A stretch of DNA of 6,776 nucleotides from an uncultured Rhodobacterales bacterium (GCA_937901055.1 CALCGO010000431.1:1-6776), one strand, 5' to 3'; counted from the stretch's first letter, positions 1 to 6,776 are shown. Notes: generated by a model not told the origin, from the sequence alone. Numbers and translations are program-made.

Positions 1-1998
1 TTGAAAAGGACGATTGCAGACTCTCTAAGCAAGGTTAACATTGCTATTTCAAAAGATACGCAGAGAGGTCTTGAGACTACTGCCGCTGACCTTGTGAATG
101 GCTTTAGTGAACTTGGTGATTACGAAGGTGCTTTTGCTGCAATCAATGAATTAGAATCTACGACACGAAAAAGCACGTTAACCGCCTCATTAAACTTAAA
201 GCACAACAATCTAGTTCTCAGAGAAACCTTGGGTAAGGGAAACGATTCTGGCCTGAAACTTTCTGCGGTGGATTCTGTCAGGTTAGATGCGATTGCCACT
301 CAAGCCTTGCTTCTGGTTGATGGTGAGGGGCTTCTTGAATTAACAGATGCAGAGACAGAAGTGTCCAAATTCATTAAGGAGCGATTCGCCCTATCCAAGG
401 GAGATAAGAACGACTCTGCGAAAAGGACTTGGATCAATAGCCTGATTGAAGTTCAGAAGGTTGCTAGAAAACAACGCCTCAAAGAAGTCGCAGCCGTGGA
501 TGGCCTAGCTGCGATAATTGACGGGGCCGCGACTCCGGTTGATGTTGATGCGTTCGTTGCCACCTTGAATGGCGACCTTGGACTTTCAGCTATGTTCAAT
601 GCGGAAGGTAGTCCGGAAAGCTTTGCATCAGTTGATGGACTCAAGGCTTTATTTCAAAAAGGCTACTTCCCAACGAGCCTTCTCGAAGAGATAAAGTCCG
701 TTGAAAACGGAACGCTGGTTGACCAGCTTAACAGGGTAAACGCTGTAAGGCTTTATTTGCTTTATCCGGAGGCGCTCCAGCAGCAGTTAGGTTCTGAGAA
801 TATTAGAATCTCAGCGGCCGCTTGGGGGCTTAATCACGGGTATTCTGTTATTGAAGCGTTCAAAGAGCAGAATAGCGGTGCGGCAATCGAATGGCTTACA
901 GAGAATAAGGACTCCTCTCCCCTAGTTGGCACCGATGAACATGAAGCCGTGGTTAAAGCTTTGAGCTTTCTTCAGGGCATAGAGGATGCTTCAGTCGGAG
1001 ATGTGAAGGATTACCTCAAGACTGTTGGTTTTGGTGAAGACCTTGGTCTTGAAAGCAGCGGAGGCGAACTCTTGCAACGCGGAGCTAGGGATTCTGATGT
1101 TGCGACGAATATGAATAAGCAGGTCCTCATAGACTTGGCTCGGCAACTGAAAGAGCAGGGCTTGGGTTCTTTAGTTAATGAAGATAAGTTCGTTTTGGTT
1201 GGTGATATTGCAACTATGGGCGATGGAACTGGACAGGTAAATCCAGTTAACCCCCTGCAAAGATGGCAATATGAATTTAAAGTTCCAGACCTTCCCTTCA
1301 CTTTTCTCGGTGATGAATACTCTGTTGGTGGTCTTGATTGGCTTAGGTCAAGCGGCCTTCCTGACGCAGTAAAGATACCGACAATAGATACTTCAGTGAA
1401 GATTCGGTTTAATGAAGAGCTGGGAACTTACAGTGTAAGGTATCGAACGAAATCTGGCCGATGGACCGACCTCAGAGAGGATGGGAGTCTTGTTGAATAT
1501 GACCCTGTGGATTTCAGGGGTGATACTCGGGCAAAGGTTTTAGCTACGACTTACGGGAATAAGTTCACTGGGGAGATTCATAAAGATGACAGGTCAATCT
1601 GGACAACAACCATAGACATTGTAGATATTGCAAATGGTAATCTTGCATGGAGTACCACGGCTCAAATGAGAGCTAGGCAGAGCTTTAACTGGGGGATAGT
1701 TGCCTTCCCTGATAATGCTGCCCTTCAGGGTCAGCACGAGGCTCACGCTCTTAGCGTTAAAATGCTGAAGGGCGAAATGGTTATGCAGAATGAAAACTAT
1801 TATGAAATGGTAAAGCGTCTAATCAGCGAGGGCGTTATTGATAACCGAGAGTTTTTCAATCCGGAGACGCGAGTTTATCACAATGATGCTTATGACTTCT
1901 ATCTGTCCGGTGGTTTGACTCAAGAGGATTTTCTAAGGGACCATGACGCTGGCTTTAAATATGACGAAGCCAAGTCTCAACTCGGCTGGGAGCCTTAA
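1..1998 (+). CDS. Probable internal virion protein, T7 gp15-like (5' end probably cut by window edge)
   Basis: The frame is open from the first base to a TAA at 1996-1998, giving 665 visible residues. The first codon is TTG, which could be a start, but no upstream sequence is available to show a ribosome binding site, so I treat the gene as probably 5'-partial. The product looks soluble: no signal peptide or membrane segment, and mainly helical, charged sequence over residues 1-400. Residues about 430-560 look more beta-rich (for example TYSVRYRTKSGRW near 476-488), followed by a charged, aromatic-rich C-terminus. Residues about 244-290 (RVNAVRLYLLYPEAL and what follows) recall, from memory, the stretch of T7 gp15 around its 'ALYPDQAELF' segment. 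T7 gp15 is 747 residues and with gp14 and gp16 forms the ejected core that helps DNA cross the envelope. Position directly before a gp16-like gene supports this role. Alternatives are another ejection protein or a large tail-associated protein. Confidence is good for a real phage structural gene and modest for gp15 kinship. Confidence 0.6.
   Translation: MKRTIADSLSKVNIAISKDTQRGLETTAADLVNGFSELGDYEGAFAAINELESTTRKSTLTASLNLKHNNLVLRETLGKGNDSGLKLSAVDSVRLDAIATQALLLVDGEGLLELTDAETEVSKFIKERFALSKGDKNDSAKRTWINSLIEVQKVARKQRLKEVAAVDGLAAIIDGAATPVDVDAFVATLNGDLGLSAMFNAEGSPESFASVDGLKALFQKGYFPTSLLEEIKSVENGTLVDQLNRVNAVRLYLLYPEALQQQLGSENIRISAAAWGLNHGYSVIEAFKEQNSGAAIEWLTENKDSSPLVGTDEHEAVVKALSFLQGIEDASVGDVKDYLKTVGFGEDLGLESSGGELLQRGARDSDVATNMNKQVLIDLARQLKEQGLGSLVNEDKFVLVGDIATMGDGTGQVNPVNPLQRWQYEFKVPDLPFTFLGDEYSVGGLDWLRSSGLPDAVKIPTIDTSVKIRFNEELGTYSVRYRTKSGRWTDLREDGSLVEYDPVDFRGDTRAKVLATTYGNKFTGEIHKDDRSIWTTTIDIVDIANGNLAWSTTAQMRARQSFNWGIVAFPDNAALQGQHEAHALSVKMLKGEMVMQNENYYEMVKRLISEGVIDNREFFNPETRVYHNDAYDFYLSGGLTQEDFLRDHDAGFKYDEAKSQLGWEP
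1988..1992 (+). promoter_or_regulatory. Ribosome binding site for the 1183-residue gene
   Basis: GGGAG lies eight bases before the ATG at 2001 and inside the last codons of the preceding gene. With only two bases between the TAA of that gene and the ATG, the two are likely translated from one message, probably with coupling. It supports 2001 as the true start. Confidence 0.6.
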
Positions 1999-2000
1999 AG

Positions 2001-5000
2001 ATGGGGAATGAATACAGTATTGAAAATATTAGGCCAGATGCTCTTCCTAACATTGACTACACCGCTCCGCCCCTTAATCCGATGCCGACTACTGGTGGCT
2101 TCGTTCAGACTGTTTTCGACAGAGCTGCGGTACAACTAGAAAATCTCACCCCGCGCACCATTTTTGATGAATACAATCCAGACTTCAACGCACCGGGTTG
2201 GCTTGTTCAGCAGGGCGTCCCAAAAGACAGCCCCCAATGGAATGCGGTTATTAACAGGGGCATGAACCCTGAGAGCGCGGCTGAGATTGTTGCGGCCACG
2301 GATGCATCTATAAACCTCACGGATGCTTTAAGCCGGGATTCGTTCCTTTTTCGTATGGCGACAGACCCAGCGATTCTTGCTGAAGTTGCCTTTGTGGCGG
2401 CTGGAGGCTTGGCTGTATCTGCTGGGAAGGCCGCTTTATTTCGCGCCATTGGTCAGCAGGCTGCTGCTAGAGTGGTTCCTACCGGACTCAGGGTTGGCAC
2501 TGCCTCTCTCGCTTCTGACCTTGCTTTCCAAGGTGTATCAAATTTCGGGTTAATGCTTGATGAGATTCATATGGGAGCGGAAGCTGGTGATGCCGCCCCT
2601 ACTGCGATGCTCAGGCAACTCTTATCGTCTGCGTCGGCGTTTGTTATCGGTGGCGCTATTGGAACTGGCTTTAAAGCTTGGGACAACGCATTAAACAACA
2701 GGGCGTCAATCGATTACATCACTCAATCAGCGCAGGCTTTGCTTAGAGACTATGCCCAATACAGTCAGCCCGGACCTGCTCCGGTTAGGGTTACTGGTGC
2801 CTTTGATTTCCATGACCCGTTTGGATTTATGGACAGCGTAATGTATAAGTTTCTTTCAACAGGAACTAAGCAGGTCCTTGGCGCGAAGGACATCCCAGAC
2901 TTTCCAAAGTTTTTAATCCATGCGATCGGTAATGACGCAGGCACAATCAATAAGGCGGCTGCTGCCGGAGTAGCAATGCCAACCTCAATACATCAAAGGG
3001 CTGGCGCTTACTTGGCTGATTTTGGTGAGTTCTGGTCTAAGACAACAGAGGCTTGGAGCCGTGTTAGCCCGAGCGGCGGGACGGTAGTTGCTGGCACAAA
3101 CCTATCTGACGCAGTGCAGCACGTTAGAAAGGCAATCGGCAAAACTAACGTAACTCTTACCAATTTTGCCGATGAAGCAGCAATTCTTAGAATAAGAGGG
3201 GTAGCTGGAACGGCAGAGGAAGAGGTAGTTAAGGGTGCGTTAGACGCCATATTTAATAAAATGGACCAGCAGCTGAATCATGTAGGCTTGAGCCACTTCC
3301 TTGATGATCTAGCAGTGAATGTTTCGCAAACATCTGGAGCGATTGGCGCTAAGAGTCGTTTGGTTACCAGTATTGGCGCTAGAACTGCAAGAAAGATGGA
3401 TCGTAGGCTTGTAGTAATTCAGAAAACGCTTGATGACCTTGCTGTAACCGCCAGAACGAGGGGCTTAACTGGGCCACAGGTATCTTATCAGGCTGATCTA
3501 TTGGTAACTCAGTCTCAATTTACCAGCGCTATCGATGCATTCCGATCCGCCCCAGATATAGAGGCAAAGATTGCAGCCATCTCTGGATTAGATGTGCCGC
3601 CGGGGGTTGCTGCCCTTAATGTCAGACTCTCTGACGAGATTGCCGCTCTAAAAGATACTCTCAGTGTGCTTGAGGAGGCGCAGAGTCTTGGTCGCCTTCC
3701 AAGCCAAGAGCCTTACTGGCCCAGAATTTACAACAAGCCATATACTGAGGCTCACCAAGATGAGCTTATTGAGATTGGTGTTCGCAAGGCTCAAAGCAAT
3801 CCTGAGTTTACCTATTACACTTGGGATGAAGGTAATGAAACGATGGTTAGAAATAACTTTGTCGGTAAGACTGAAGATGAAATCCGTGATTACATTCGCG
3901 GCGGTGTTCGGAATATTTTAGACGGCAGCTTAGATGAAGTTATGGGCGGGACGCCTTCTTCTAGGTTTATGATGCGGCGACAGATGCCATTCGATAACGC
4001 TGATATTATTCCCTTCATTAACACCAATGCCAGAGAGGTTGTGCTTACCTATACGCAGCAAACTGGCAAGAAGATTGAGTGGGCGAGGACGTTTGGATAT
4101 GACGTTACCGACCCAGTTACCCTAAAGGTTAAAAGGCACATTCCAACTATAGACGAGCTTAAGGCAAAAGCTGATGAGGCAATGATTGCTCATGGTACTT
4201 CCTTGGAGCATAGGAATATGTACCTCAAAGACATCGACGGTTTATATCAGAGAGTTGTTGGTAGGCTGCGAGATAATGTTGACACTTGGGACGTGCAGGT
4301 TGCCGAGAGCCTTCGCGCTCTAACGCAGTTGACCTACCTTGGCAAAGCTGGACAGGCGGCAACCGCTGACTTCTCGAATCTTTTAATGGATCACGAACTA
4401 AAGAACATAGGCAGGGCGCTCCTTTCTTCGATGGATGATTACACATTGAAGATGGCGGCTAAAGAAGTGAATTTATCTGGGGAGGCATGGGAGGGCGCGA
4501 CTCACATGATGCACACTAAGCACTTGGAAACCTTGTCCTCGTCTCCAATGAGAAACGGCTTCTTTGATAAGCTCAACTTTGTCTACTACAAGGCCAATCT
4601 TCTTGAGCCAATTACTCTGGTAACAAAGCATCTTGACGGAATGGTGCGCGGTCATACAATTATTGATGCCGCTACTAATTTAACGAATGGGACTGCCTCA
4701 CAATGGGAGAAGGTATTCCTTGCTAGGTATAGCATCACGCCAGACTTAGCCCGAAGGATTTCGCAAAGCCCTTGGGGTAAAACAAAAGCAGGCTTGATTA
4801 TGGCCAACACTACTGACTGGACCGATGAGCTTGCTGTTGAATCGTTCAGAGCGGCCTTAAGAAACGGGATAGCGAACAGGGTTATTATGGGTACGCCAGC
4901 CGATAAACCGATGATGGCATCCGGCAAGGTTTACATCCCAATGAACATCGCAGGTCCGCTTGGAATGGTTGAAGATTCGGCTATGCGCGGGTACGCCAAG

Positions 5001-5552
5001 ATGGAGAATGCCCTTCTCTCACTTCCCTTTACCTTCTACAGCTTTTCTATGGGCGCGATGAACAAGATTACCGCGAACTACGCTCAGGGAACTGTACGAA
5101 ATCAAGGACTCCACTTCGCCATAGCCCTGTTCATGGGTTACAATGTTTATAAGATGAAGACTAAAGTTTGGCAGAGGTCAGAGCATAGCCTTGCCGATAA
5201 GCTGGCAAGATCGCTGGACTTTTCTGGCATCGCCGCGATTCATACTGACATGTTCTATAGGGCTGTTGGCGCTGCTGATGGTTTGCTTGATATTGATGTT
5301 GGCGTCCGTCCGAAGTTCCCTGAGAGTCCGCTTGATGTTGCCATCTCTCCATTTGGCGCTCCAGTTGAGTATGCTGCTGGCATCCTTCAATCTTCACAAC
5401 AGCTTCTCTTCGGGGATAGCCGCGCCGTTCAAGCTGAAGGGGTTGCTGGATTGGGATACTCTATTCCCCTTCTCGGGAATATGTTTACAGCCCAATACAG
5501 GAACAATTTGATTAACGCCTTGAAGGGGTGGATTGAAGACGATGGAGAATAA
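2001..5552 (+). CDS. Large internal virion (ejection) protein, T7 gp16-like
   Basis: This encodes 1183 residues, ATG to TAA, close to the 1318 of T7 gp16. Family assignment rests on size, position between a gp15-like gene and a tail fibre gene, and sequence style. The N-terminus (1-65) is Pro/Asn-rich. Residues about 124-150 (ILAEVAFVAAGGLAVSAGKA) and 207-224 (LLSSASAFVIGGAIGTGF) are Ala/Gly-rich hydrophobic stretches that could enter a membrane. Residues 330-570 are mostly helical. PYWPRIYN at 571-578 resembles the Tyr/Trp-Pro-Arg motif I associate with large podovirus ejection proteins. Residues about 771-800 (RALTQLTYLGKAGQAATADF onward) resemble the 'leucine-gly, ala-ala-asp' segment seen in such proteins. 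Residues 1003-1022 (NALLSLPFTFYSFSMGAMNK) and 1036-1048 are aromatic and hydrophobic near the C-terminus. No lytic transglycosylase motif is visible at the N-terminus, unlike T7 gp16. The presumed role is forming the trans-envelope DNA conduit after ejection from the capsid. Function is inferred, not shown by a catalytic motif. Confidence 0.7.
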   Translation: MGNEYSIENIRPDALPNIDYTAPPLNPMPTTGGFVQTVFDRAAVQLENLTPRTIFDEYNPDFNAPGWLVQQGVPKDSPQWNAVINRGMNPESAAEIVAATDASINLTDALSRDSFLFRMATDPAILAEVAFVAAGGLAVSAGKAALFRAIGQQAAARVVPTGLRVGTASLASDLAFQGVSNFGLMLDEIHMGAEAGDAAPTAMLRQLLSSASAFVIGGAIGTGFKAWDNALNNRASIDYITQSAQALLRDYAQYSQPGPAPVRVTGAFDFHDPFGFMDSVMYKFLSTGTKQVLGAKDIPDFPKFLIHAIGNDAGTINKAAAAGVAMPTSIHQRAGAYLADFGEFWSKTTEAWSRVSPSGGTVVAGTNLSDAVQHVRKAIGKTNVTLTNFADEAAILRIRGVAGTAEEEVVKGALDAIFNKMDQQLNHVGLSHFLDDLAVNVSQTSGAIGAKSRLVTSIGARTARKMDRRLVVIQKTLDDLAVTARTRGLTGPQVSYQADLLVTQSQFTSAIDAFRSAPDIEAKIAAISGLDVPPGVAALNVRLSDEIAALKDTLSVLEEAQSLGRLPSQEPYWPRIYNKPYTEAHQDELIEIGVRKAQSNPEFTYYTWDEGNETMVRNNFVGKTEDEIRDYIRGGVRNILDGSLDEVMGGTPSSRFMMRRQMPFDNADIIPFINTNAREVVLTYTQQTGKKIEWARTFGYDVTDPVTLKVKRHIPTIDELKAKADEAMIAHGTSLEHRNMYLKDIDGLYQRVVGRLRDNVDTWDVQVAESLRALTQLTYLGKAGQAATADFSNLLMDHELKNIGRALLSSMDDYTLKMAAKEVNLSGEAWEGATHMMHTKHLETLSSSPMRNGFFDKLNFVYYKANLLEPITLVTKHLDGMVRGHTIIDAATNLTNGTASQWEKVFLARYSITPDLARRISQSPWGKTKAGLIMANTTDWTDELAVESFRAALRNGIANRVIMGTPADKPMMASGKVYIPMNIAGPLGMVEDSAMRGYAKMENALLSLPFTFYSFSMGAMNKITANYAQGTVRNQGLHFAIALFMGYNVYKMKTKVWQRSEHSLADKLARSLDFSGIAAIHTDMFYRAVGAADGLLDIDVGVRPKFPESPLDVAISPFGAPVEYAAGILQSSQQLLFGDSRAVQAEGVAGLGYSIPLLGNMFTAQYRNNLINALKGWIEDDGE

Positions 5553-5595
5553 CTGTGCGTTTTAATAGAGACTGAACTAATATACGGTGCGCCGC

Positions 5596-5604
5596 ATGGT
5601 GAAA
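5596..5604 (+). repeat. Direct repeat ATGGTGAAA, copy 1
   Basis: Identical nine-base copies lie at 5596-5604 and 5622-5630, 26 bases apart, just before the start of the 104-residue gene. Each carries GGTGA, a weak Shine-Dalgarno match. Copy 1 sits six bases before a GTG at 5609 and copy 2 four bases before the ATG at 5633, so each could serve a different start in the same frame. Nine bases is short enough for chance. Confidence 0.45.
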
Positions 5605-5621
5605 GATAGTGTCACAAACTA

Positions 5622-5630
5622 ATGGTGAAA
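5622..5630 (+). repeat. Direct repeat ATGGTGAAA, copy 2 (possible RBS for the 104-residue gene)
   Basis: Second copy of the nine-base repeat. Its GGTGA (5624-5628) ends four bases before the ATG at 5633, a short but workable spacing for a ribosome binding site. This is the reason for preferring ATG 5633 over GTG 5609. Confidence 0.4.
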
Positions 5631-5632
5631 AC

Positions 5633-5947
5633 ATGAGTACATATAAAGGGTACGGACTGGTCAGGGATGAGAACGGGGTTCCGCGCGTCGATGACCCCGC
5701 TACACTCCATGCTGTTCAGATTATGATGCTCACTATTGAGGAGCGCGAGGCGCTTGGCCTTTGGACTGGACCTTTTGTCTTGGACGCTCAAGGCCAAAAG
5801 CGCGTTCGCGCAACAGATACCGGATACGAAGCCGTGGACAATCTCATCGCGGCGGGCGTTCTCATAGAAGACGCGGGCCAGTATAAATTCCCACACCGGA
5901 TTGACGTTCTTTCTGGTTCAACATTTAACTTTGCAAAAGGAGCCTGA
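5633..5947 (+). CDS. Small phage protein of unknown function (104 aa)
   Basis: I do not recognise this protein. It runs ATG to TGA and is soluble, with no signal peptide or membrane helix. The N-terminus is Tyr/Gly-rich (MSTYKGYGLVRDENGVPRVD). It then has a helical segment with LTIEEREALGLW (from about residue 32), a turn-rich middle (DAQGQKRVRATD), and a helix-then-strand C-terminal half (GYEAVDNLIAAGVLIEDAGQYKF, about 62-84) whose pattern faintly recalls a winged-helix end. That is only a shape impression. An in-frame GTG at 5609 would add eight residues, MSQTNGEN. ATG was chosen because of the nearer GGTGA and the more usual start codon. It follows the 80-base gap and is two bases ahead of the next gene, so it probably heads the transcript or translation unit that includes the small beta protein and the fibre. 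In this position it could be a minor virion component, a fibre adaptor or an assembly factor; nothing in the sequence decides. Confidence 0.7.
   Translation: MSTYKGYGLVRDENGVPRVDDPATLHAVQIMMLTIEEREALGLWTGPFVLDAQGQKRVRATDTGYEAVDNLIAAGVLIEDAGQYKFPHRIDVLSGSTFNFAKGA
5937..5942 (+). promoter_or_regulatory. Strong ribosome binding site for the 126-residue gene
   Basis: AAGGAG lies seven bases before the ATG at 5950 and overlaps the last codons of the upstream gene. It is the best Shine-Dalgarno match in the window, suggesting that the small protein downstream is made in larger amount than its neighbours, as expected for a multi-copy virion component. Confidence 0.8.
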
Positions 5948-5949
5948 CA

Positions 5950-6330
5950 ATGGCTATCACACTAACAACAGCAGCCCGTAATGCGGCCTGCGATGCTATC
6001 GTTGATTTGGTTGATGTGGGCACCACTGATGCAAACGGCGACATTGTGTTTATGACAAGTGGCGATGTTGAGGTTGCAACCCTCGCGCTTGCTGCTCCTG
6101 CATTCGGAGCGTCTTCCGTTGGGGTGGCTACTGCGAACACTGTAGCAAACGACACAAACGCAACGGGAGGCACTGTTGCTTTGTTCAAAATTCAGAACAA
6201 GGACAACACAGAGATTTTTCGGGGCGCAGTTACTGTTTCATCCGGCGACATCAATCTTTCATCACTGGTAGTGGGGGCCACCGATACTGTGTCCATGTCC
6301 TCACTGACGGTCACAATGCCAGCGAGTTAA
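5950..6330 (+). CDS. Small Ala/Thr/Val-rich, probably all-beta phage structural protein (126 aa)
   Basis: This runs ATG to TAA. It starts MAITLTTAARNAACDAIVDL, a short helical N-terminus predicted to be followed by beta strands: NGDIVFMTSGDVEVATLALA (about 29-48), GGTVALFKIQNKDNTEIFRG (about 73-92), and a Ser/Thr/Val-rich C-terminus ending SSLTVTMPAS. There is no signal peptide or membrane helix. The overall pattern matches a family of small hypothetical proteins I have seen near tail or fibre genes of phages and prophages, whose role is unassigned as far as I know. The strong AAGGAG, the two-base gap to the previous gene and the four-base gap to the fibre gene place it in one translation unit with the fibre. 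A multi-copy decoration, fibre-attachment or adhesin-like accessory protein is a reasonable guess. An enzyme is unlikely, since no conserved catalytic cluster is visible. Gene call is sure; function is inferred from composition and position. Confidence 0.8.
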   Translation: MAITLTTAARNAACDAIVDLVDVGTTDANGDIVFMTSGDVEVATLALAAPAFGASSVGVATANTVANDTNATGGTVALFKIQNKDNTEIFRGAVTVSSGDINLSSLVVGATDTVSMSSLTVTMPAS

Positions 6331-6334
6331 TCTA

Positions 6335-6776
6335 ATGGCCTCAGTTCTAGCAAACCGCGCTTATATGACCACGGCAACCGCCGGAACGGGGACGATAACC
6401 CTTGGCTCCGCGATGGCGGGGTATCAAAGTTTTGCGGCGGCAGGTATCGCAGACGGGAATACTGTTAGCTTTACCATCATTGATGGCCTCGCGTGGGAAG
6501 TCAGCACGGGTGTCTATACTGCGTCGGGGACAACGCTTACTCGCGTTCTTGATGAGAGTTCAACGGGCTCGCTTCTTGTTCTGACCGGCTCGGCTCAAGT
6601 ATTTATAACTCCCATTGCTGCCGACCTGCAAATTGGCAATTGGGATACTGCGTATACAACTGCAAACGCTGCACTACCTAAAACGGGTGGGGCAATGACA
6701 GGGGCCATTACAACAACTGCTGATGTGTCCTTCGGCGACAACGACAAGGCCATCTTTGGTGCTGGCAGTGATTTGC
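6335..6776 (+). CDS. Tail fibre protein, N-terminal part (runs off the right edge)
   Basis: The frame from ATG 6335 is open to the window end and encodes 147 residues plus one base, so the gene is 3'-partial. Residues 1-100 are a compact beta-type N-terminal domain (MASVLANRAYMTTATAGTGT, GVYTASGTTLTRVLDESSTG, AQVFITPIAADL) of a type common at the start of phage fibre and tail-associated proteins; it probably attaches the fibre to the tail. Residues about 101-113 are a linker. Then comes LPKTGGAMTGAITTTADVSF (114-133), the 'KTGGxMTGxI' repeat typical of tail fibres, and DNDKAIFGAGSDL (135-147), which in many aquatic phage fibres introduces the beta-rich shaft. The receptor-binding tip is beyond the window. 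The start is four bases after the preceding stop with only a weak GCGAG at 6322-6326, so translation may depend on coupling. The next in-frame ATG, codon 11 at 6365, has no ribosome binding site and would cut the conserved domain. In T7 order this is the gp17 position. Confidence 0.85.
   Translation, partial: MASVLANRAYMTTATAGTGTITLGSAMAGYQSFAAAGIADGNTVSFTIIDGLAWEVSTGVYTASGTTLTRVLDESSTGSLLVLTGSAQVFITPIAADLQIGNWDTAYTTANAALPKTGGAMTGAITTTADVSFGDNDKAIFGAGSDL

Larger units (their letters stand above)
5553..5632 (+). promoter_or_regulatory. Non-coding gap with candidate promoter and leader
   Basis: This is the only gap of more than a few bases between genes in the window. Bases 5561-5586 are AT-rich and include TAATATA at 5578-5584, which could serve as a -10 element, but the matching -35 position (about 5555-5560) is poor. 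TAATAGAGACTGAACTA (5563-5579) has a faint look of a single-subunit phage RNA polymerase promoter, sharing TAATA and a later ACTA with the T7 type, but not at correct spacing throughout. ATGGTGAAA occurs twice, at 5596-5604 and 5622-5630. I see no convincing terminator: CGG-TGCG-CCG at 5585-5594 has only a three-pair stem and no T-run. A promoter here would separate fibre-region expression from the internal virion genes. Confidence 0.3.

Noticed and set aside
453..1301. Antisense open frames of 63 and 96 codons (453-644 and 1011-1301)
   Set aside because: They lie wholly opposite a long, convincing + strand gene, have Ser/Pro/Arg-rich shadow-type composition, and no ribosome binding site or family resemblance.
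3664..3921. Same-strand frame of 85 codons inside the large gene, and a similar one of 106 codons at 5191-5511
   Set aside because: These are out-of-frame readings of a well-supported gene without start signals; the products have no recognisable features.
2207..5397. Several antisense frames of 60-91 codons opposite the 1183-residue gene, including two overlapping ones at 5161-5397
   Set aside because: All are embedded in a continuous + strand gene, and composition such as the Gln/His-rich run at 5161-5397 is typical of reverse-frame translation.
5585..5594. CGG-TGCG-CCG hairpin as a terminator
   Set aside because: The stem has only three base pairs and no T-run follows it, so it is not a credible intrinsic terminator.
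5609..5632. GTG at 5609 as the start of the 104-residue gene
   Set aside because: It remains possible, with GGTGA six bases upstream, but the ATG at 5633 has an equal motif, a better start codon and a more natural N-terminus; kept as an alternative only.
5612..6188. Antisense frames of 94 and 87 codons opposite the two small genes
   Set aside because: The + strand genes have tight spacing and, for the 126-residue gene, a strong ribosome binding site; the antisense frames have neither.
6402..6584. Same-strand 60-codon frame overlapping the fibre start
   Set aside because: It is a frame-shifted reading of the tail fibre N-terminus, whose true frame (from 6335) carries the recognisable KTGGAMTG and FGAGSDL segments.

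Overview
The window reads as a piece of the late (virion structure) module of a tailed bacteriophage, most likely a short-tailed, T7-like podovirus. All real genes lie on the + strand and are packed almost end to end. They are two very long genes for probable internal virion (ejection) proteins, two small genes of unknown role, and the beginning of a tail-fibre gene. This order matches the T7 layout gp15 - gp16 - gp17 (internal proteins, then tail fibre), with two small extra genes inserted before the fibre. Base composition is roughly balanced. The fibre N-terminus and the small beta-rich protein before it are of a type I associate with phages from marine and aquatic metagenomes. The host cannot be read from the sequence, and no integrase, tRNA, att site or host gene is present.

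Layout: 1-1998 holds a large gene probably cut by the left window edge (gp15-like, tentative). 2001-5552 holds an 1183-residue gp16-like internal virion protein, two bases after the previous stop. 5553-5632 is the only real gap in the window. It has an AT-rich stretch, a twice-repeated ATGGTGAAA and an eight-codon mini-ORF, and may carry a promoter or translation-control element. 5633-5947 encodes a 104-residue protein I do not recognise. 5950-6330 encodes a 126-residue Ala/Thr/Val-rich, probably all-beta protein with the clearest Shine-Dalgarno of the window. 6335 to the right edge is the start of a tail-fibre gene that runs off the window.

How the genes would work together (inference from T7-family biology): the two large proteins would be stored in the capsid and ejected to form a conduit across the cell envelope for DNA entry. 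The fibre would bind the host receptor. The two small proteins sit where accessory tail, fibre or decoration proteins are often found. I see no CRISPR array, mobile element, RNA gene or defence system. The most interesting points are the divergence of the internal proteins, the apparent absence of a lytic transglycosylase domain where T7 gp16 has one, the unknown small gene with its odd leader, and the small beta protein beside the fibre.
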